Counted from the first letter of the stretch, positions 13,850 through 23,102 are shown. The stretch: DNA of 37,884 nt from JAVBOD01 sp031551045 (GCA_031551045.1 JAVBOD010000088.1:1-37884); one strand, 5' to 3'. Numbers and translations are program-made. Notes: generated from the letters alone by a model not told the origin.

Positions 13850-15650
13850 AAATGAATCTCACATATCCGAATTGGTGGCGCGACTGCCGCACTCGCCCGG
13901 TGTCTATCGTTTTTTAAACACCGAAGGAACGGTTATTTATGTGGGTAAAGCGAAAGATTTGCGCAAACGGGTGTCGCAATATTTCATGGCCAAACGCAAC
14001 AGCGATGCGAAAACCCGTCATCTGGTAAATCATATCGCCGACATTCAGCATATCATTGTTGCTACGGAAGCCGATGCGCTGTTGTTGGAAAACAACCTGA
14101 TAAAAGAACTGCAACCGCGCTATAACGTATTGCTGAAAGACGACAAAACCTACCCGTGGATTTGCATTAAAAACGAACCTTTCCCGCGTGTTTTTTCCAC
14201 ACGCCGCATGGTGAAGGACGGTTCGAAATATTTCGGGCCCTACACGTCGGGCGTAATGTTGCAATTGTTGCTCGACCTGATTCGCCAGTTGTATCCTTTG
14301 CGTACCTGCACCTTAGCGCTTTCCGAAGAAAATATTGCCAAAAAGAAATTCAGGGTGTGCCTCGAATATCATATCGGGCGCTGCAAAGGGCCTTGCGAAG
14401 GGAAGCAAGGCGAAGCGGAGTACGACGAAAATATCGAAGCCATCAAACACATCATCAAGGGAAATATTGCCAGCGTGCGCGCCTTGTTGCAAAAACAAAT
14501 GAAACAAGCGGCGGCAATATATAAGTTTGAAGAGGCTCAAAAACTGAAAGAGCGCCTGGCTATGCTCGACCGCTACCAATCGAAATCGGTTATTGTGAAC
14601 CCATCGATTAGCAACGTGGACGTGTTCAGCGTGCTGGTGGACGGGAACGAAGCGTATTGTAATTTTCTGCGCGTGGTGCAGGGCGCCGTCATTCAATCGC
14701 ACACGGTGGAACTGCGCTTAGGCATTGAAGAAGAAAAAGAAGCGCTGTTGAGTTATTTCATCGCCGAGATGCACGAACGTTTGGGTGAATTGTCGAAAGA
14801 ATTAATAGTGCGGTTTCTTCCCGACCAGGAATTGCCGGACATTACATACATCGTTCCGCAGCGCGGCGATAAAGTAAAATTGTTGGAGCTGAGTGAGCGC
14901 AACAGCCGGATATTTAAGCTGGAAAAACTGAAGCAGCTCGAAAAAACAAATCCCGAGCGCCACGCCGAACGCATTCTCAATACGTTGAAAAAGGATTTGA
15001 ATTTGCAGGAATTACCGGTGCATATTGAGTGTTTCGATAATTCGAACCTGCAAGGAACGAACGCCGTTTCGGCCTGCGTAGTATTCAAAAACGCCAAACC
15101 GAGCAAAAAAGATTATCGCCATTTCAATGTAAAAACCGTGGTAGGCGCTAACGACTACGCCACGATGGAAGAAGTTATCACGCGCCGCTACCAGCGCCTG
15201 TTGGCCGAAAACCAGCCGCTACCGCAATTAGTGGTGGTAGATGGAGGAAAAGGGCAACTGAGCGTGGCGTTTGCAACGCTGACACAATTAGGACTGGAAA
15301 ATAAAATTACCCTCGTAGGATTAGCGGAACGATTGGAAGAAATTTATTTTGTAGGCGATAGCGTTCCATTGTTTTTAGATAAAAATTCCGAATCGCTGAA
15401 ACTCTTGATGCGCCTGCGCGACGAGGCGCACCGTTTCGGTATTACGCATCACCGGCAAAAACGCAGTGCGGCGCTTACGGGCACACAACTTACCGCCATT
15501 GAAGGCGTCGGCGAGAAAACCGCTGAAAAATTATTGCGCCATTTTCACAGCGTAGCCCGCATCAAAGCAGCTACATTGGAAGAAATAAGCGTCGTTGTGG
15601 GAAAAAAGACGGCAGCCAAATTGAAAGAATTTTTAAAATCTAATCAATAA
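13842..15650 (+). CDS. uvrC: UvrABC excinuclease subunit C
   Basis: Makes both incisions around bulky DNA lesions in nucleotide excision repair, acting with UvrA and UvrB. About 602 residues, normal for the family. Order of parts: N-terminal GIY-YIG domain (LPHSPGVYRF and VIYVGKAKDLRKRVSQYF), a Cys-rich segment (RTCTLALSEE, CLEYHIGRCKGPCEGK), the UVR helix pair (AAAIYKFEEAQKLKERLAML), the RNase H-like C-terminal nuclease (IECFDNSNLQGTNAVSACVV, VVVDGGKGQL, RDEAHRFGITHHR) and a helix-hairpin-helix (LTAIEGVGEKTAEKLLRHF). No in-frame ATG precedes the GIY domain. GTG 13842 gives 14 residues before LPHSPG, matching relatives; GTG 13824 and 13833 are alternatives. All three lie in the adjacent repeat arm. 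Confidence 0.93.
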   Translation: MVKNESHISELVARLPHSPGVYRFLNTEGTVIYVGKAKDLRKRVSQYFMAKRNSDAKTRHLVNHIADIQHIIVATEADALLLENNLIKELQPRYNVLLKDDKTYPWICIKNEPFPRVFSTRRMVKDGSKYFGPYTSGVMLQLLLDLIRQLYPLRTCTLALSEENIAKKKFRVCLEYHIGRCKGPCEGKQGEAEYDENIEAIKHIIKGNIASVRALLQKQMKQAAAIYKFEEAQKLKERLAMLDRYQSKSVIVNPSISNVDVFSVLVDGNEAYCNFLRVVQGAVIQSHTVELRLGIEEEKEALLSYFIAEMHERLGELSKELIVRFLPDQELPDITYIVPQRGDKVKLLELSERNSRIFKLEKLKQLEKTNPERHAERILNTLKKDLNLQELPVHIECFDNSNLQGTNAVSACVVFKNAKPSKKDYRHFNVKTVVGANDYATMEEVITRRYQRLLAENQPLPQLVVVDGGKGQLSVAFATLTQLGLENKITLVGLAERLEEIYFVGDSVPLFLDKNSESLKLLMRLRDEAHRFGITHHRQKRSAALTGTQLTAIEGVGEKTAEKLLRHFHSVARIKAATLEEISVVVGKKTAAKLKEFLKSNQ

Positions 15651-15699
15651 AGTTGACACGGAAGAAAAATAGGAAGCACTCCGAAATTTAAAACAGTTA

Positions 15700-16650
15700 T
15701 TAAGTTGATGCCTGCTCTGCAATTTCTTTGATTTTGGCATCCACCACATCTTGCCGAGATTTACTTTTCACCACTAAATAAACACCTGCAAATACCAGGG
15801 CGGCCGCTACCGGAATTTCCCAACGCATCACATCCAAGCCGATAGCAATTGTGGTGATGGTAGCCACAATCGGCTGCAAATAGTTGTACATTCCCACGGT
15901 GGTCGGGCGTAAATTTTTCAATGCAATCGGCACTAAGAGGTAAGCTATAAATGTAGCGGCCAGCACCACATAGGCAAGTCGCCAGATGGCTCCAAAAGTT
16001 GTTTCGGGAGTAAATACCTTCGCCGCAACAGCATCCTTTCCGAACAACGGCGCCGTCATCAATGCGGCAAATAAGAACATCCACTTCATCAAGGTAACGG
16101 AGTGATAACGTTGCGTAAGCGGTTTTACGATCACCAAATAACAGGCATATACGCCGCAACTGGCAAAGCACAATGCATCGCCTATCCACGAAGCCGACGA
16201 GGCCGTGGAACGTACGCCGGAAAGAACAATCAACAGGGCGCCCAACCCGCCGGTAATAACGCCTATCACTTTTTTGAAAGTAATCGGCTCCTTCAAGACC
16301 ATCGCGGCAATCAGCATCACTAAGATGGGCGTCATGGTTACGATTAATCCGGAGTCAATAGGCGAGGTAGAAGCCAAACCCACTACAAAGAAGCCCTGGT
16401 TGGCGCTCACTCCCAACACGCTACACAATAACAATATCCACAAATCTTTACGGGCTACTTTTTCTCGTTTAGTAAACAGGGAAGCTATCCAAAAAGCTAC
16501 GGCAGCGCCAGACATGCGCATCATGGTCAACCCGTAGGGATTAATCCAACCGCTTTGCAATAATGTTTTTGCTATCGGCAAATTCAATCCGAAAATAAAA
16601 CTGGATACGAGAATGGCCAGATGGGCCTTATAATTAAATTCCTGTTTCAT
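15700..16650 (-). CDS. EamA-family (DMT) transporter
   Basis: A 316-residue inner-membrane protein with ten hydrophobic segments in two EamA repeats, the drug/metabolite transporter layout. FGLNLPIAKTLLQSGWINPY with MMRMSGAAVAFW begins the first repeat. MTPILVMLIAAMVLKEPITF and YLQPIVATITTIAIGLDVMR are the paired conserved regions that end each repeat. These proteins usually export amino acids, nucleosides or other metabolites; no cargo can be inferred. The tail is charged (SKSRQDVVDAKIKEIAEQ). It is convergent with uvrC (49 bp gap) and divergent from the transglycosylase gene, with a perfect -7 box 23 bp upstream. Confidence 0.88.
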   Translation of the reverse strand: MKQEFNYKAHLAILVSSFIFGLNLPIAKTLLQSGWINPYGLTMMRMSGAAVAFWIASLFTKREKVARKDLWILLLCSVLGVSANQGFFVVGLASTSPIDSGLIVTMTPILVMLIAAMVLKEPITFKKVIGVITGGLGALLIVLSGVRSTASSASWIGDALCFASCGVYACYLVIVKPLTQRYHSVTLMKWMFLFAALMTAPLFGKDAVAAKVFTPETTFGAIWRLAYVVLAATFIAYLLVPIALKNLRPTTVGMYNYLQPIVATITTIAIGLDVMRWEIPVAAALVFAGVYLVVKSKSRQDVVDAKIKEIAEQAST

Positions 16651-16672
16651 AATGCCGTAAAAAAGAGGTTCG

Positions 16673-16680
16673 CAAAGTTA
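16673..16680 (-). promoter_or_regulatory. -7 box for the EamA transporter gene
   Basis: The minus strand reads TAACTTTG, a perfect TAnnTTTG match, giving a leader of about 15-18 nt. It lies 11 bp from the oppositely oriented -7 box at 16692-16699, so the two promoters overlap. Confidence 0.55.
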
Positions 16681-16691
16681 TGAAATAATAG

Positions 16692-16699
16692 TACATTTG
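16692..16699 (+). promoter_or_regulatory. -7 box for the lytic transglycosylase gene
   Basis: TACATTTG matches TAnnTTTG and lies 30 bp before the ATG. Its upstream half would overlap the start region of the divergent EamA promoter. Confidence 0.55.
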
Positions 16700-16729
16700 T
16701 AACTATTTTTTAAAAACCGTTAGATTAAC

Positions 16730-17650
16730 ATGTCAAAGCATTATTTATTATTATTCACTATTCCTTTATTCGGCCTCTGCAGCGCTAATCCCCCCGTAAC
16801 ACCAACGACTTCCGACGATAATCCACCGGCCTGCCTCACTATTACACACCCGCCCCTGCCGGAGCAATTGACTTTTGCCGGAGAACCGGTACCCATGCAG
16901 AATTTTGATACCCGCGAATCGCTGGAACGGGAATTAACCGTGATTACCTACTGGCACGCCAGCATGCTTTATACGTTCCAATTGGCCAACCGCTTCTTTC
17001 CTATTATCGAACCGATTTTGAAAGAAGAGGGCGTTCCGGATGATTTTAAATACCTGTGCGTGGCCGAAAGCAATTTGCAGCAGTTGGTTTCGCCCGCCAA
17101 AGCGGCCGGATTCTGGCAATTCCTCGAAGGAACCGCAAAAGACTACGGCCTGCAGGTCAATGCGGAAATCGACGAGCGTTACCATATCGAAAAATCGACT
17201 CGCGCAGCGTGCGCCTATCTGAAAAAAATGCGGGAACGTTACGGCACATGGGCCTTAGCGGCAGCATCCTACAACGTAGGCGACAAAAATGTCGACCGTT
17301 ATATAGCCGGCCAAAAAGCCAATTCCTACTACGACTTATTGTTGCCGGAAGAAACAGGGCGCTACGTATTCCGTGCCATTGTGTTCAAGCAGGTGATGAC
17401 CAATCCGGATGATTATGGTTTTATTCTGAAAAAAGAAGATTTATTCCCGCCCTTGGAGTGGGAGACGGTAAAAGTGAGCACCCCGATAGAAAGTTGGGCC
17501 GACTTTGCCGCCGAACATCATACCAATTACAAAATCCTGAAATATTTCAACCCGTGGCTGCGCCATACAGCCCTTACGAATGCCAAGAAAGAAACGTTTA
17601 TCATAAAAGTGCCGAAAAAAGGCTGGCGCGAGAATGCGTACTCCAAGTAG
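16730..17650 (+). CDS. Lytic transglycosylase (SLT/MltD-like)
   Basis: Cleaves the MurNAc-GlcNAc bond of peptidoglycan, forming 1,6-anhydroMurNAc. The protein has an N-terminal signal sequence (YLLLFTIPLFGLCSANPP). A free Cys in FGLCSAN could be a weak lipobox. The SLT domain spans about residues 95-215: KYLCVAESNLQQLVSPAKAA with catalytic Glu113 in AESN, GFWQFLEGTAKDYGL, and AAASYNVGDKNVDRY. A C-terminal region (about 225-306) follows, but no clear LysM repeat is seen, although the SWADFAAEHHTNYKILKYFN stretch has a LysM-like look. Its products could feed the AmgK/MurU-like recycling genes, but they are 8 kb away and not in one operon. Confidence 0.88.
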   Translation: MSKHYLLLFTIPLFGLCSANPPVTPTTSDDNPPACLTITHPPLPEQLTFAGEPVPMQNFDTRESLERELTVITYWHASMLYTFQLANRFFPIIEPILKEEGVPDDFKYLCVAESNLQQLVSPAKAAGFWQFLEGTAKDYGLQVNAEIDERYHIEKSTRAACAYLKKMRERYGTWALAAASYNVGDKNVDRYIAGQKANSYYDLLLPEETGRYVFRAIVFKQVMTNPDDYGFILKKEDLFPPLEWETVKVSTPIESWADFAAEHHTNYKILKYFNPWLRHTALTNAKKETFIIKVPKKGWRENAYSK

Positions 17651-17720
17651 AAAAACAGTATCCAAAGGCAAGTGATAAACTAAAAATTTATCAAGAGCGA
17701 TAAGATAATAAAATTTTTCC

Positions 17721-17728
17721 TACCTTTG
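17721..17728 (+). promoter_or_regulatory. -7 box for the DUF3857 gene pair
   Basis: TACCTTTG matches TAnnTTTG. Predicted transcription from about 17734 leaves a leader of about 105 nt before ATG 17841. The leader contains a 6-bp hairpin, CTCTAC/GTAGAG (17774-17791). Confidence 0.5.
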
Positions 17729-17840
17729 TAAGGAAGGAATACATCAATGACATTTTTCATGTAATGACCGGCACTCTACTTCATTGTAGAGGATTTGTTC
17801 GTAGTTGATAATATTTTATTTATATCTAAACCTAAAATAC

Positions 17841-19826
17841 ATGCCTATGAAAAGTTTTCTTCTCTTATTGGGATTTTTATTTTGCATAAACATTCCTGGT
17901 CACGCACAAGACAAATTTAAATTCGGAAATGTTTCTCTTGACGAACTGAAGATGACACATTATGAAAAGGATACCCTTGCTTCAGCGGTAGTTCTTTACG
18001 AGGAGTGTCAGGTATATTACAACATTCAACAGAACGATTTTGTAATAGAAACCGAATATGTTGTACGTATTAAAATTCTTACAAGCGAAGGGACATCCTA
18101 TGCTTCGGCAACCATTCCTTTCTACGAAGGGAATTCCCGTGATATGAGCGAAGTAGTTTCCGGATTAACCGGATATACTTACAACTTGGAGAATAATGAA
18201 ATTCAGAAAGAAAAATTAGCTAAAAATTATATTTTCACGGAAGATATTACCGAACATCAAAAAAGGCTGAAGTTTGCGATGCCGGCCGTTAAAGCAGGCT
18301 CTGTAATCGAATACCGGTATAAATTAACATCTCCCTACTACTACTCTTTGGAGGATTATAAATTTCAACGGGACATCCCTGTGCAATACAGTCATTTCAG
18401 GATACAAATTCCCGAATATTTTGTTTTTAATAGAGAGATGAAAGGCTATGAGCCGATTAAAGTGGAGATTAATAATACGAATCAATCATTTATGTTCGGG
18501 ACTAATAATTTAACTTGCAGCGCAGAAGTAATATCCGCAGAAGTAAGGGATCTTCCGGCATTGAAAGATGAAAGTAATGTATGGAATTATAATGATTTTA
18601 TGGCAGGCATTACGTTCGAAATAAAAGAGGTTCGCATACACGGGGTATATTACAAGAGTTTTTCCAAGACATGGAGTAATGTTATAGAGGAATTGAATAA
18701 TAATACGTCATTCGGGAAGGCAATGAATTACAAAAATTTATTCAAAGAAGAGCTCGCTCCTGTTCTCAATACCGAAGCAAGCGATAAGGAAAAAATCAGA
18801 AGTATATTGGATATTGTCCGCAATAAGGTAAAATGGAACGAGAAAATGACCTTATTGGCAGGAAATCCCAAGAAAGCATTAAAAGACGGCATTGGGAGCA
18901 GTGGAGAGATAAATGCCTTGTTAATCTGCGCCCTTAAAGACGCAGGATTCAATGCCTATCCCGTGGCGATGAGTTTACGTTCCAGGGGGCGTATCCCTCT
19001 AACTTACGCATCTATCGCTAACCTGAATTATTTTATAGTAGGGGTTGCTGCACAAAATCAACAATACTACTTAGATGCCACTCTTCCATACACCGACATC
19101 AATGTGATTCCGACCAATTGTATGGTCGATAAGGCATTGGCCATCTTTCCCCAGCAATATTCCTGGGTTGATCTTACCAATATTGAAAAAAACAAAAACG
19201 TGTCCAACATATATATGTCATTTAATGAAGAAGGAAGTTTATCCGGAAAAATAATGAAAATTTATTCGGGAGAATCCAGTTATTTATTTCAGCAGGCGTA
19301 TAGAAAGGCAAAGGATCAAAATGAATACATAGAACAAGAAGCTTCTGAGAAAGGGATTCGGCTTTCAGAATATAAAATGGCGGAAAACCGGAAAACCATT
19401 TTCTCCAGTTCCGAAATTTATACTTTCACAAAAGACGACATCCGTTTGGAGGAGCATGAAATTATCAGCTTCAACCCGTTGCTTTTTACGGCTATGGCAA
19501 CAAACCCGTTTAAGGCGGAAACCCGCAAACTCCCGGTGGAGTTTCCATTCCCGTACGAGACAAGAGTGAATATAGAAATAACGATTCCCGAAGGCTATGT
19601 AGTGGATGAAATGCCACAACCGGTAAAATATGTATATGAAGATGATTTGGCCAACTTTACATATATGTCGGTAAAAAAAGAAAACACCGTGCAAATCATC
19701 TCCCAATTTAATCTAAATACATGTATCGTACCGGCTACAAATTATGAAATTTTACGAGATTTCTGGTCTAAGGTTTTTGCTAAGACCCATGAATTTATCA
19801 CTCTTAAAAAAGTGAATATAAACTAA
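17841..19826 (+). CDS. DUF3857 protein with inactive transglutaminase-like domain
   Basis: A secreted or periplasmic protein, 661 residues from ATG 17841, with a signal peptide (KSFLLLLGFLFCINIPGHAQ). It has an N-terminal DUF3857 beta domain (about 25-250), a transglutaminase-like core (about 310-420) and a C-terminal beta domain. The usual GDCKD active-site stretch is replaced by GIGSSGEINALL: the Cys position is Ser354, and the catalytic His position appears to be Tyr397 (NLNYFIV). The Asp is kept (YYLDAT, Asp412). It is therefore probably a non-catalytic binding or scaffold protein. I recall similar substitutions in other Bacteroidota members of this group. It is followed after 13 bp by an apparently active paralogue and was likely co-transcribed with it. 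ATG 17847 is an equally good start. Confidence 0.8.
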   Translation: MPMKSFLLLLGFLFCINIPGHAQDKFKFGNVSLDELKMTHYEKDTLASAVVLYEECQVYYNIQQNDFVIETEYVVRIKILTSEGTSYASATIPFYEGNSRDMSEVVSGLTGYTYNLENNEIQKEKLAKNYIFTEDITEHQKRLKFAMPAVKAGSVIEYRYKLTSPYYYSLEDYKFQRDIPVQYSHFRIQIPEYFVFNREMKGYEPIKVEINNTNQSFMFGTNNLTCSAEVISAEVRDLPALKDESNVWNYNDFMAGITFEIKEVRIHGVYYKSFSKTWSNVIEELNNNTSFGKAMNYKNLFKEELAPVLNTEASDKEKIRSILDIVRNKVKWNEKMTLLAGNPKKALKDGIGSSGEINALLICALKDAGFNAYPVAMSLRSRGRIPLTYASIANLNYFIVGVAAQNQQYYLDATLPYTDINVIPTNCMVDKALAIFPQQYSWVDLTNIEKNKNVSNIYMSFNEEGSLSGKIMKIYSGESSYLFQQAYRKAKDQNEYIEQEASEKGIRLSEYKMAENRKTIFSSSEIYTFTKDDIRLEEHEIISFNPLLFTAMATNPFKAETRKLPVEFPFPYETRVNIEITIPEGYVVDEMPQPVKYVYEDDLANFTYMSVKKENTVQIISQFNLNTCIVPATNYEILRDFWSKVFAKTHEFITLKKVNIN

Positions 19827-19839
19827 TCATTGACGCGTT

Positions 19840-21732
19840 ATGAAGCATCTCCTTTTTTCGTTTTTACTACTATTTCCCATCGTACATGTAAGTGCGCAGG
19901 AATACGCGACCACATCAATTCCGGAGAATTTAAAAAAAGATGCTTATGCGGTAGTTCGTTATCTCAAGGAGTCTTTTAAACAGGACGACCTCAATAATGG
20001 GGTTTATAAAGTCACTTATGTCATCACTATTCTGGAGGGGAAGGGGCGGGAGTTGGCCGATTTTTTTCTTCCTGAAGATACTTTTAGAGAACTGCGAAAA
20101 TTCTCCGGGGAAATTATGAATGCATCCGGCAAGACCGTTAAAAAGATTGCCAAAAAAGATTTAATTACCACGGCCTATTCTTCGCACTTGGCAACAGATA
20201 ATAAGAAGACTTTTTACGAATGTTATGCTTCCGGCTATCCGTTTACGGTGAAGTATGAATTTGAAATGAAATATAAAAACGGCATCCTAATGTACCCGGC
20301 GTTCAATCCTGTTGCTTCATCTCATTTAGCTATCCAACATGCCGAATACAGCTTGCAAATACCGGCGAATATTCATTTGAGATATAAGCTGCATGCCGGC
20401 ATGCCGGAACCTCAAAAAGAGGCACAGGAAAAAGACAGTGTGTTTCACTGGAAACTTTCCGATTTTCAAGCATTGCCCTACGAACGCTTTGCACCCTATA
20501 ACGAGTTACTGCCTTATGCGCTGTTATCTCCGGCCGACTTCTGTGTAAGTGGCGTGTGCGGCGACATGAGCAGCTGGGAAAGTTTTGGTAAATGGTCGCA
20601 AAAATTATTGGAAGGACGGCAGCAATTACCTCCTGCTGTCATTGCAAAAGTGACTGAACTGGTCAAAGATATTCCCCGAGAAGAAGAAAAAGTTAAACGT
20701 ATTTATGAATATTTACAAAGCACGACTCATTATGTGAGCTTGCAACTGGGAATCGGAGGTTGGCAACCGATGCCGGCAGCCGAGGTTGCTAAAACAGGCT
20801 TTGGCGATTGTAAAGCGCTGTCGAACTACATGAAAGCAATGCTTGCCGCGGTCAATATCCCTTCGTATTACACCATTATCAGCACGGAAAAGGAACGTTT
20901 CTTGCGCGATTATCCGAACTTTGCCCAGGCCAATCACGTTATCTTAATGGTGCCGTTGAAAAAAGATACGCTGTGGCTGGAATGTACGAGCCAAATTTTA
21001 CCGTTCGGCTATATTCATAGCAGCATCATGGGACATGACGCATTGGCTGTTGGCGACGACCGTATTTTTTTCTGTACCCTGCCTTCTTATGCCGGTAATG
21101 AGAATAAAGCGGTAAACAGCGTACACGTCCGGTTAACGGAAGACGGGCATGCCGACATGCAAATACATTCAACCTATGCCCTGCAGCAATATGAAGAATT
21201 ATTGTCGGAGCTGCAAGGAGTGAGTAATAAAGAAGAACTCGAGCTATTAGGAGAATTAATGCGTGTTCATAAACCATTAGTGAAAAATATCAAGAAAAAG
21301 GAATACAAAAACCCTCGTCCCTCGTTAGAACTCTCCTACTCTCTCCAGTGTGAAGATTTCGCCTCTAAAACAGGGAGCCGTTTGTTTGCCGCTTATAATC
21401 CGGCCCGCACCAGCCTTCGAGGAATGTTTACCGGCAATACCCGCGTGTTCGACATTAAACTACCGGAAGGGATGTGCCAGCTTGATACTATTTCTATTCA
21501 AATTCCCGAAGGTTACACATTAGAATCCAAACCAAAACCGGCAAAGATTATTTCGGATTACGGCTCTTTCGAATCTGCCGTGGAACAAGATGCCAATACC
21601 GTCACCTACATGCAACGTGTAGAAATCAACAGAGGCGTCTATCCCGCTGCAAAATATGACGAAATGAAGCAGTTCTTTGAGAAAGTAGAATCTTTGCAAA
21701 GCGGAAATATCGGTTTTAGAAGAAAACAATAA
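19840..21732 (+). CDS. DUF3857 protein with transglutaminase-like domain
   Basis: A 630-residue exported protein with signal peptide (LLFSFLLLFPIVHVSAQ, cleavage near residue 20). It has an N-terminal DUF3857 beta domain, then a transglutaminase-like core: GFGDCKALSNYMKAML with Cys324, ANHVILMV with His366 and LWLECTSQILPFG, where the third catalytic position is Glu381 instead of the usual Asp. A C-terminal beta domain follows. The fold could be a cysteine peptidase or amidase acting in the periplasm; the substrate is unknown. It is the downstream partner of the non-catalytic paralogue, 13 bp apart. The antiporter gene follows 44 bp later and may be in the same transcript. Confidence 0.8.
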   Translation: MKHLLFSFLLLFPIVHVSAQEYATTSIPENLKKDAYAVVRYLKESFKQDDLNNGVYKVTYVITILEGKGRELADFFLPEDTFRELRKFSGEIMNASGKTVKKIAKKDLITTAYSSHLATDNKKTFYECYASGYPFTVKYEFEMKYKNGILMYPAFNPVASSHLAIQHAEYSLQIPANIHLRYKLHAGMPEPQKEAQEKDSVFHWKLSDFQALPYERFAPYNELLPYALLSPADFCVSGVCGDMSSWESFGKWSQKLLEGRQQLPPAVIAKVTELVKDIPREEEKVKRIYEYLQSTTHYVSLQLGIGGWQPMPAAEVAKTGFGDCKALSNYMKAMLAAVNIPSYYTIISTEKERFLRDYPNFAQANHVILMVPLKKDTLWLECTSQILPFGYIHSSIMGHDALAVGDDRIFFCTLPSYAGNENKAVNSVHVRLTEDGHADMQIHSTYALQQYEELLSELQGVSNKEELELLGELMRVHKPLVKNIKKKEYKNPRPSLELSYSLQCEDFASKTGSRLFAAYNPARTSLRGMFTGNTRVFDIKLPEGMCQLDTISIQIPEGYTLESKPKPAKIISDYGSFESAVEQDANTVTYMQRVEINRGVYPAAKYDEMKQFFEKVESLQSGNIGFRRKQ

Positions 21733-21776
21733 TCACAACGCTTTATACTTTTAAAAAATAAAAACTATTCTCAACA

Positions 21777-22997
21777 ATGACCGCCGAAGCCTCTAATTTA
21801 GGACTGCCTCTTTTTGCCAACCTGCTGATTCTTCTGGTGGCGGCACGGTTGTTGGGCGAGCTTTTCGAACGGTTTAAACAACCGGCGATGATAGGCGAAG
21901 TTTTAGCGGGCATTATTTTAGGGCCTACCGTGCTGAATATTATTCATCCGACACACGAAATTCAGGTAATTTCCGAATTGGGAATATTCCTGCTGGTCAT
22001 TATCGCCGGGCTTGAAATCAATATCGACGAAGTGGTAAAATCGTTCAAAGGAAAAAATCTCATCATTTCCCTGTCGGCTTTTTTCCTGCCTATTTTCAGC
22101 GGATTCGCAGTGGGTTATTTTTTCGGTGCGAATGCCATGACCACCGTATTCATCGGACTGTGCATCGCTATCACGGCGCTGCCGGTAAGCATCCGGATTT
22201 TGATGGATTTAGGAAAACTAAATTCCAGCACCGGGCAAAAAATTATTTCGGTTTCCATTCTCGACGACGTGCTGGCGCTGACCATACTGGGCGTCATCCT
22301 CAACGTAAAAGATACGGATATGGAATTGGCCTCCATTATCAAAGTGTCGGCGGTTTCGCTATTGAAGTTAGGTGTATTTATTCTTATTTTAGCAGCAAGT
22401 TATTACCTGATACGGAAAATATCGAAGCGCGAGAATTATATTGAAAACAACCTCAACCGCGTACTGTTTTTTTTGAAAGGAAAAGAATCGCTTTTCGCCC
22501 TGTTTTTCGCCTTCATATTAGTGTTTGCCACCGCTACCGAATTACTCGGGTTTCATTTTATTGTAGGGGCTTTCTTCGGCGCGATGCTCATCAGCGAAAA
22601 CATTGTGGGGAAAAGCCATTTAAATGCCATACACAATACCACGAACGGGTTGGCGATGGGATTCCTGGCGCCTATATTTTTTGCCGGCATAGGATTGGAA
22701 TTTAATTTCGCAGCCATTCAAAACTACGCGCTGCTTTTTGTCATCCTCTTCGTTTCCTACTTGTCGAAAATCGCCGGCGGATTTATCGGCGGCCGTATTG
22801 CCGGACTGAACAGGCGCGTGTCGCTTACCATCGGAATAGGGCTGAATGCACGGGGCATCATGGAATTGGTGATTGCCAACATTGCCTACCAAACCGGCTT
22901 GATTAATGCAGAAATATTCTCCATTTTGGTTATCATGGGAGTATTAACCACCGTCACCACGCCTATTGCGCTGAAACGTTATTTTTATGAGGAGTGA
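21777..22997 (+). CDS. CPA2-family cation:proton antiporter
   Basis: A 406-residue inner-membrane protein of the monovalent cation:proton antiporter-2 (KefB/NapA-like) family, with about 12-13 membrane segments. Diagnostic stretches are FKQPAMIGEVLAGIILGPTV near the N terminus, ITALPVSIRILMDLGKLNS with SILDDVLALT (the DD motif, acidic residues of the exchange site), GFHFIVGAFFGAML, and GIGLNARGIMELVIANIAYQ near the C terminus. There is no C-terminal TrkA-N or TrkA-C regulatory domain, so it is a bare transporter core. Either Na+ or K+ is possible. Downstream, at 23011, is a repeat related to the GxxExxY cassette ends. Confidence 0.88.
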   Translation: MTAEASNLGLPLFANLLILLVAARLLGELFERFKQPAMIGEVLAGIILGPTVLNIIHPTHEIQVISELGIFLLVIIAGLEINIDEVVKSFKGKNLIISLSAFFLPIFSGFAVGYFFGANAMTTVFIGLCIAITALPVSIRILMDLGKLNSSTGQKIISVSILDDVLALTILGVILNVKDTDMELASIIKVSAVSLLKLGVFILILAASYYLIRKISKRENYIENNLNRVLFFLKGKESLFALFFAFILVFATATELLGFHFIVGAFFGAMLISENIVGKSHLNAIHNTTNGLAMGFLAPIFFAGIGLEFNFAAIQNYALLFVILFVSYLSKIAGGFIGGRIAGLNRRVSLTIGIGLNARGIMELVIANIAYQTGLINAEIFSILVIMGVLTTVTTPIALKRYFYEE

Positions 22998-23010
22998 AAA
23001 GATAGAAACT

Positions 23011-23102
23011 TTAACCACGAAGGAACACCAAGTGTGCACAAAGCACGTCATTGCGAACGAAGTGACGCCATCTGTTTTAAATCCTTTGAGCGTCTTTGTG
23101 GT
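23011..23102. repeat. Gene-less repeat element related to the GxxExxY cassette ends
   Basis: Starts TTAACCACGAAGGAACACC, nearly the same as the cassette arm at 13359, and ends with a looser inverted partner (CTTTGAGCGTCTTTGTGGT). The centre holds a CGTCA...TGACG hairpin (23046-23067) with the common extragenic core GTCATTGCGAACGAAGTGAC. No gene lies inside. It appears to be a composite of two dispersed repeat families. Confidence 0.65.

Noticed and set aside
13852..13854. ATG as start of uvrC
   Set aside because: It is in a different frame from the GIY-YIG domain, so it cannot start the protein without a frameshift.
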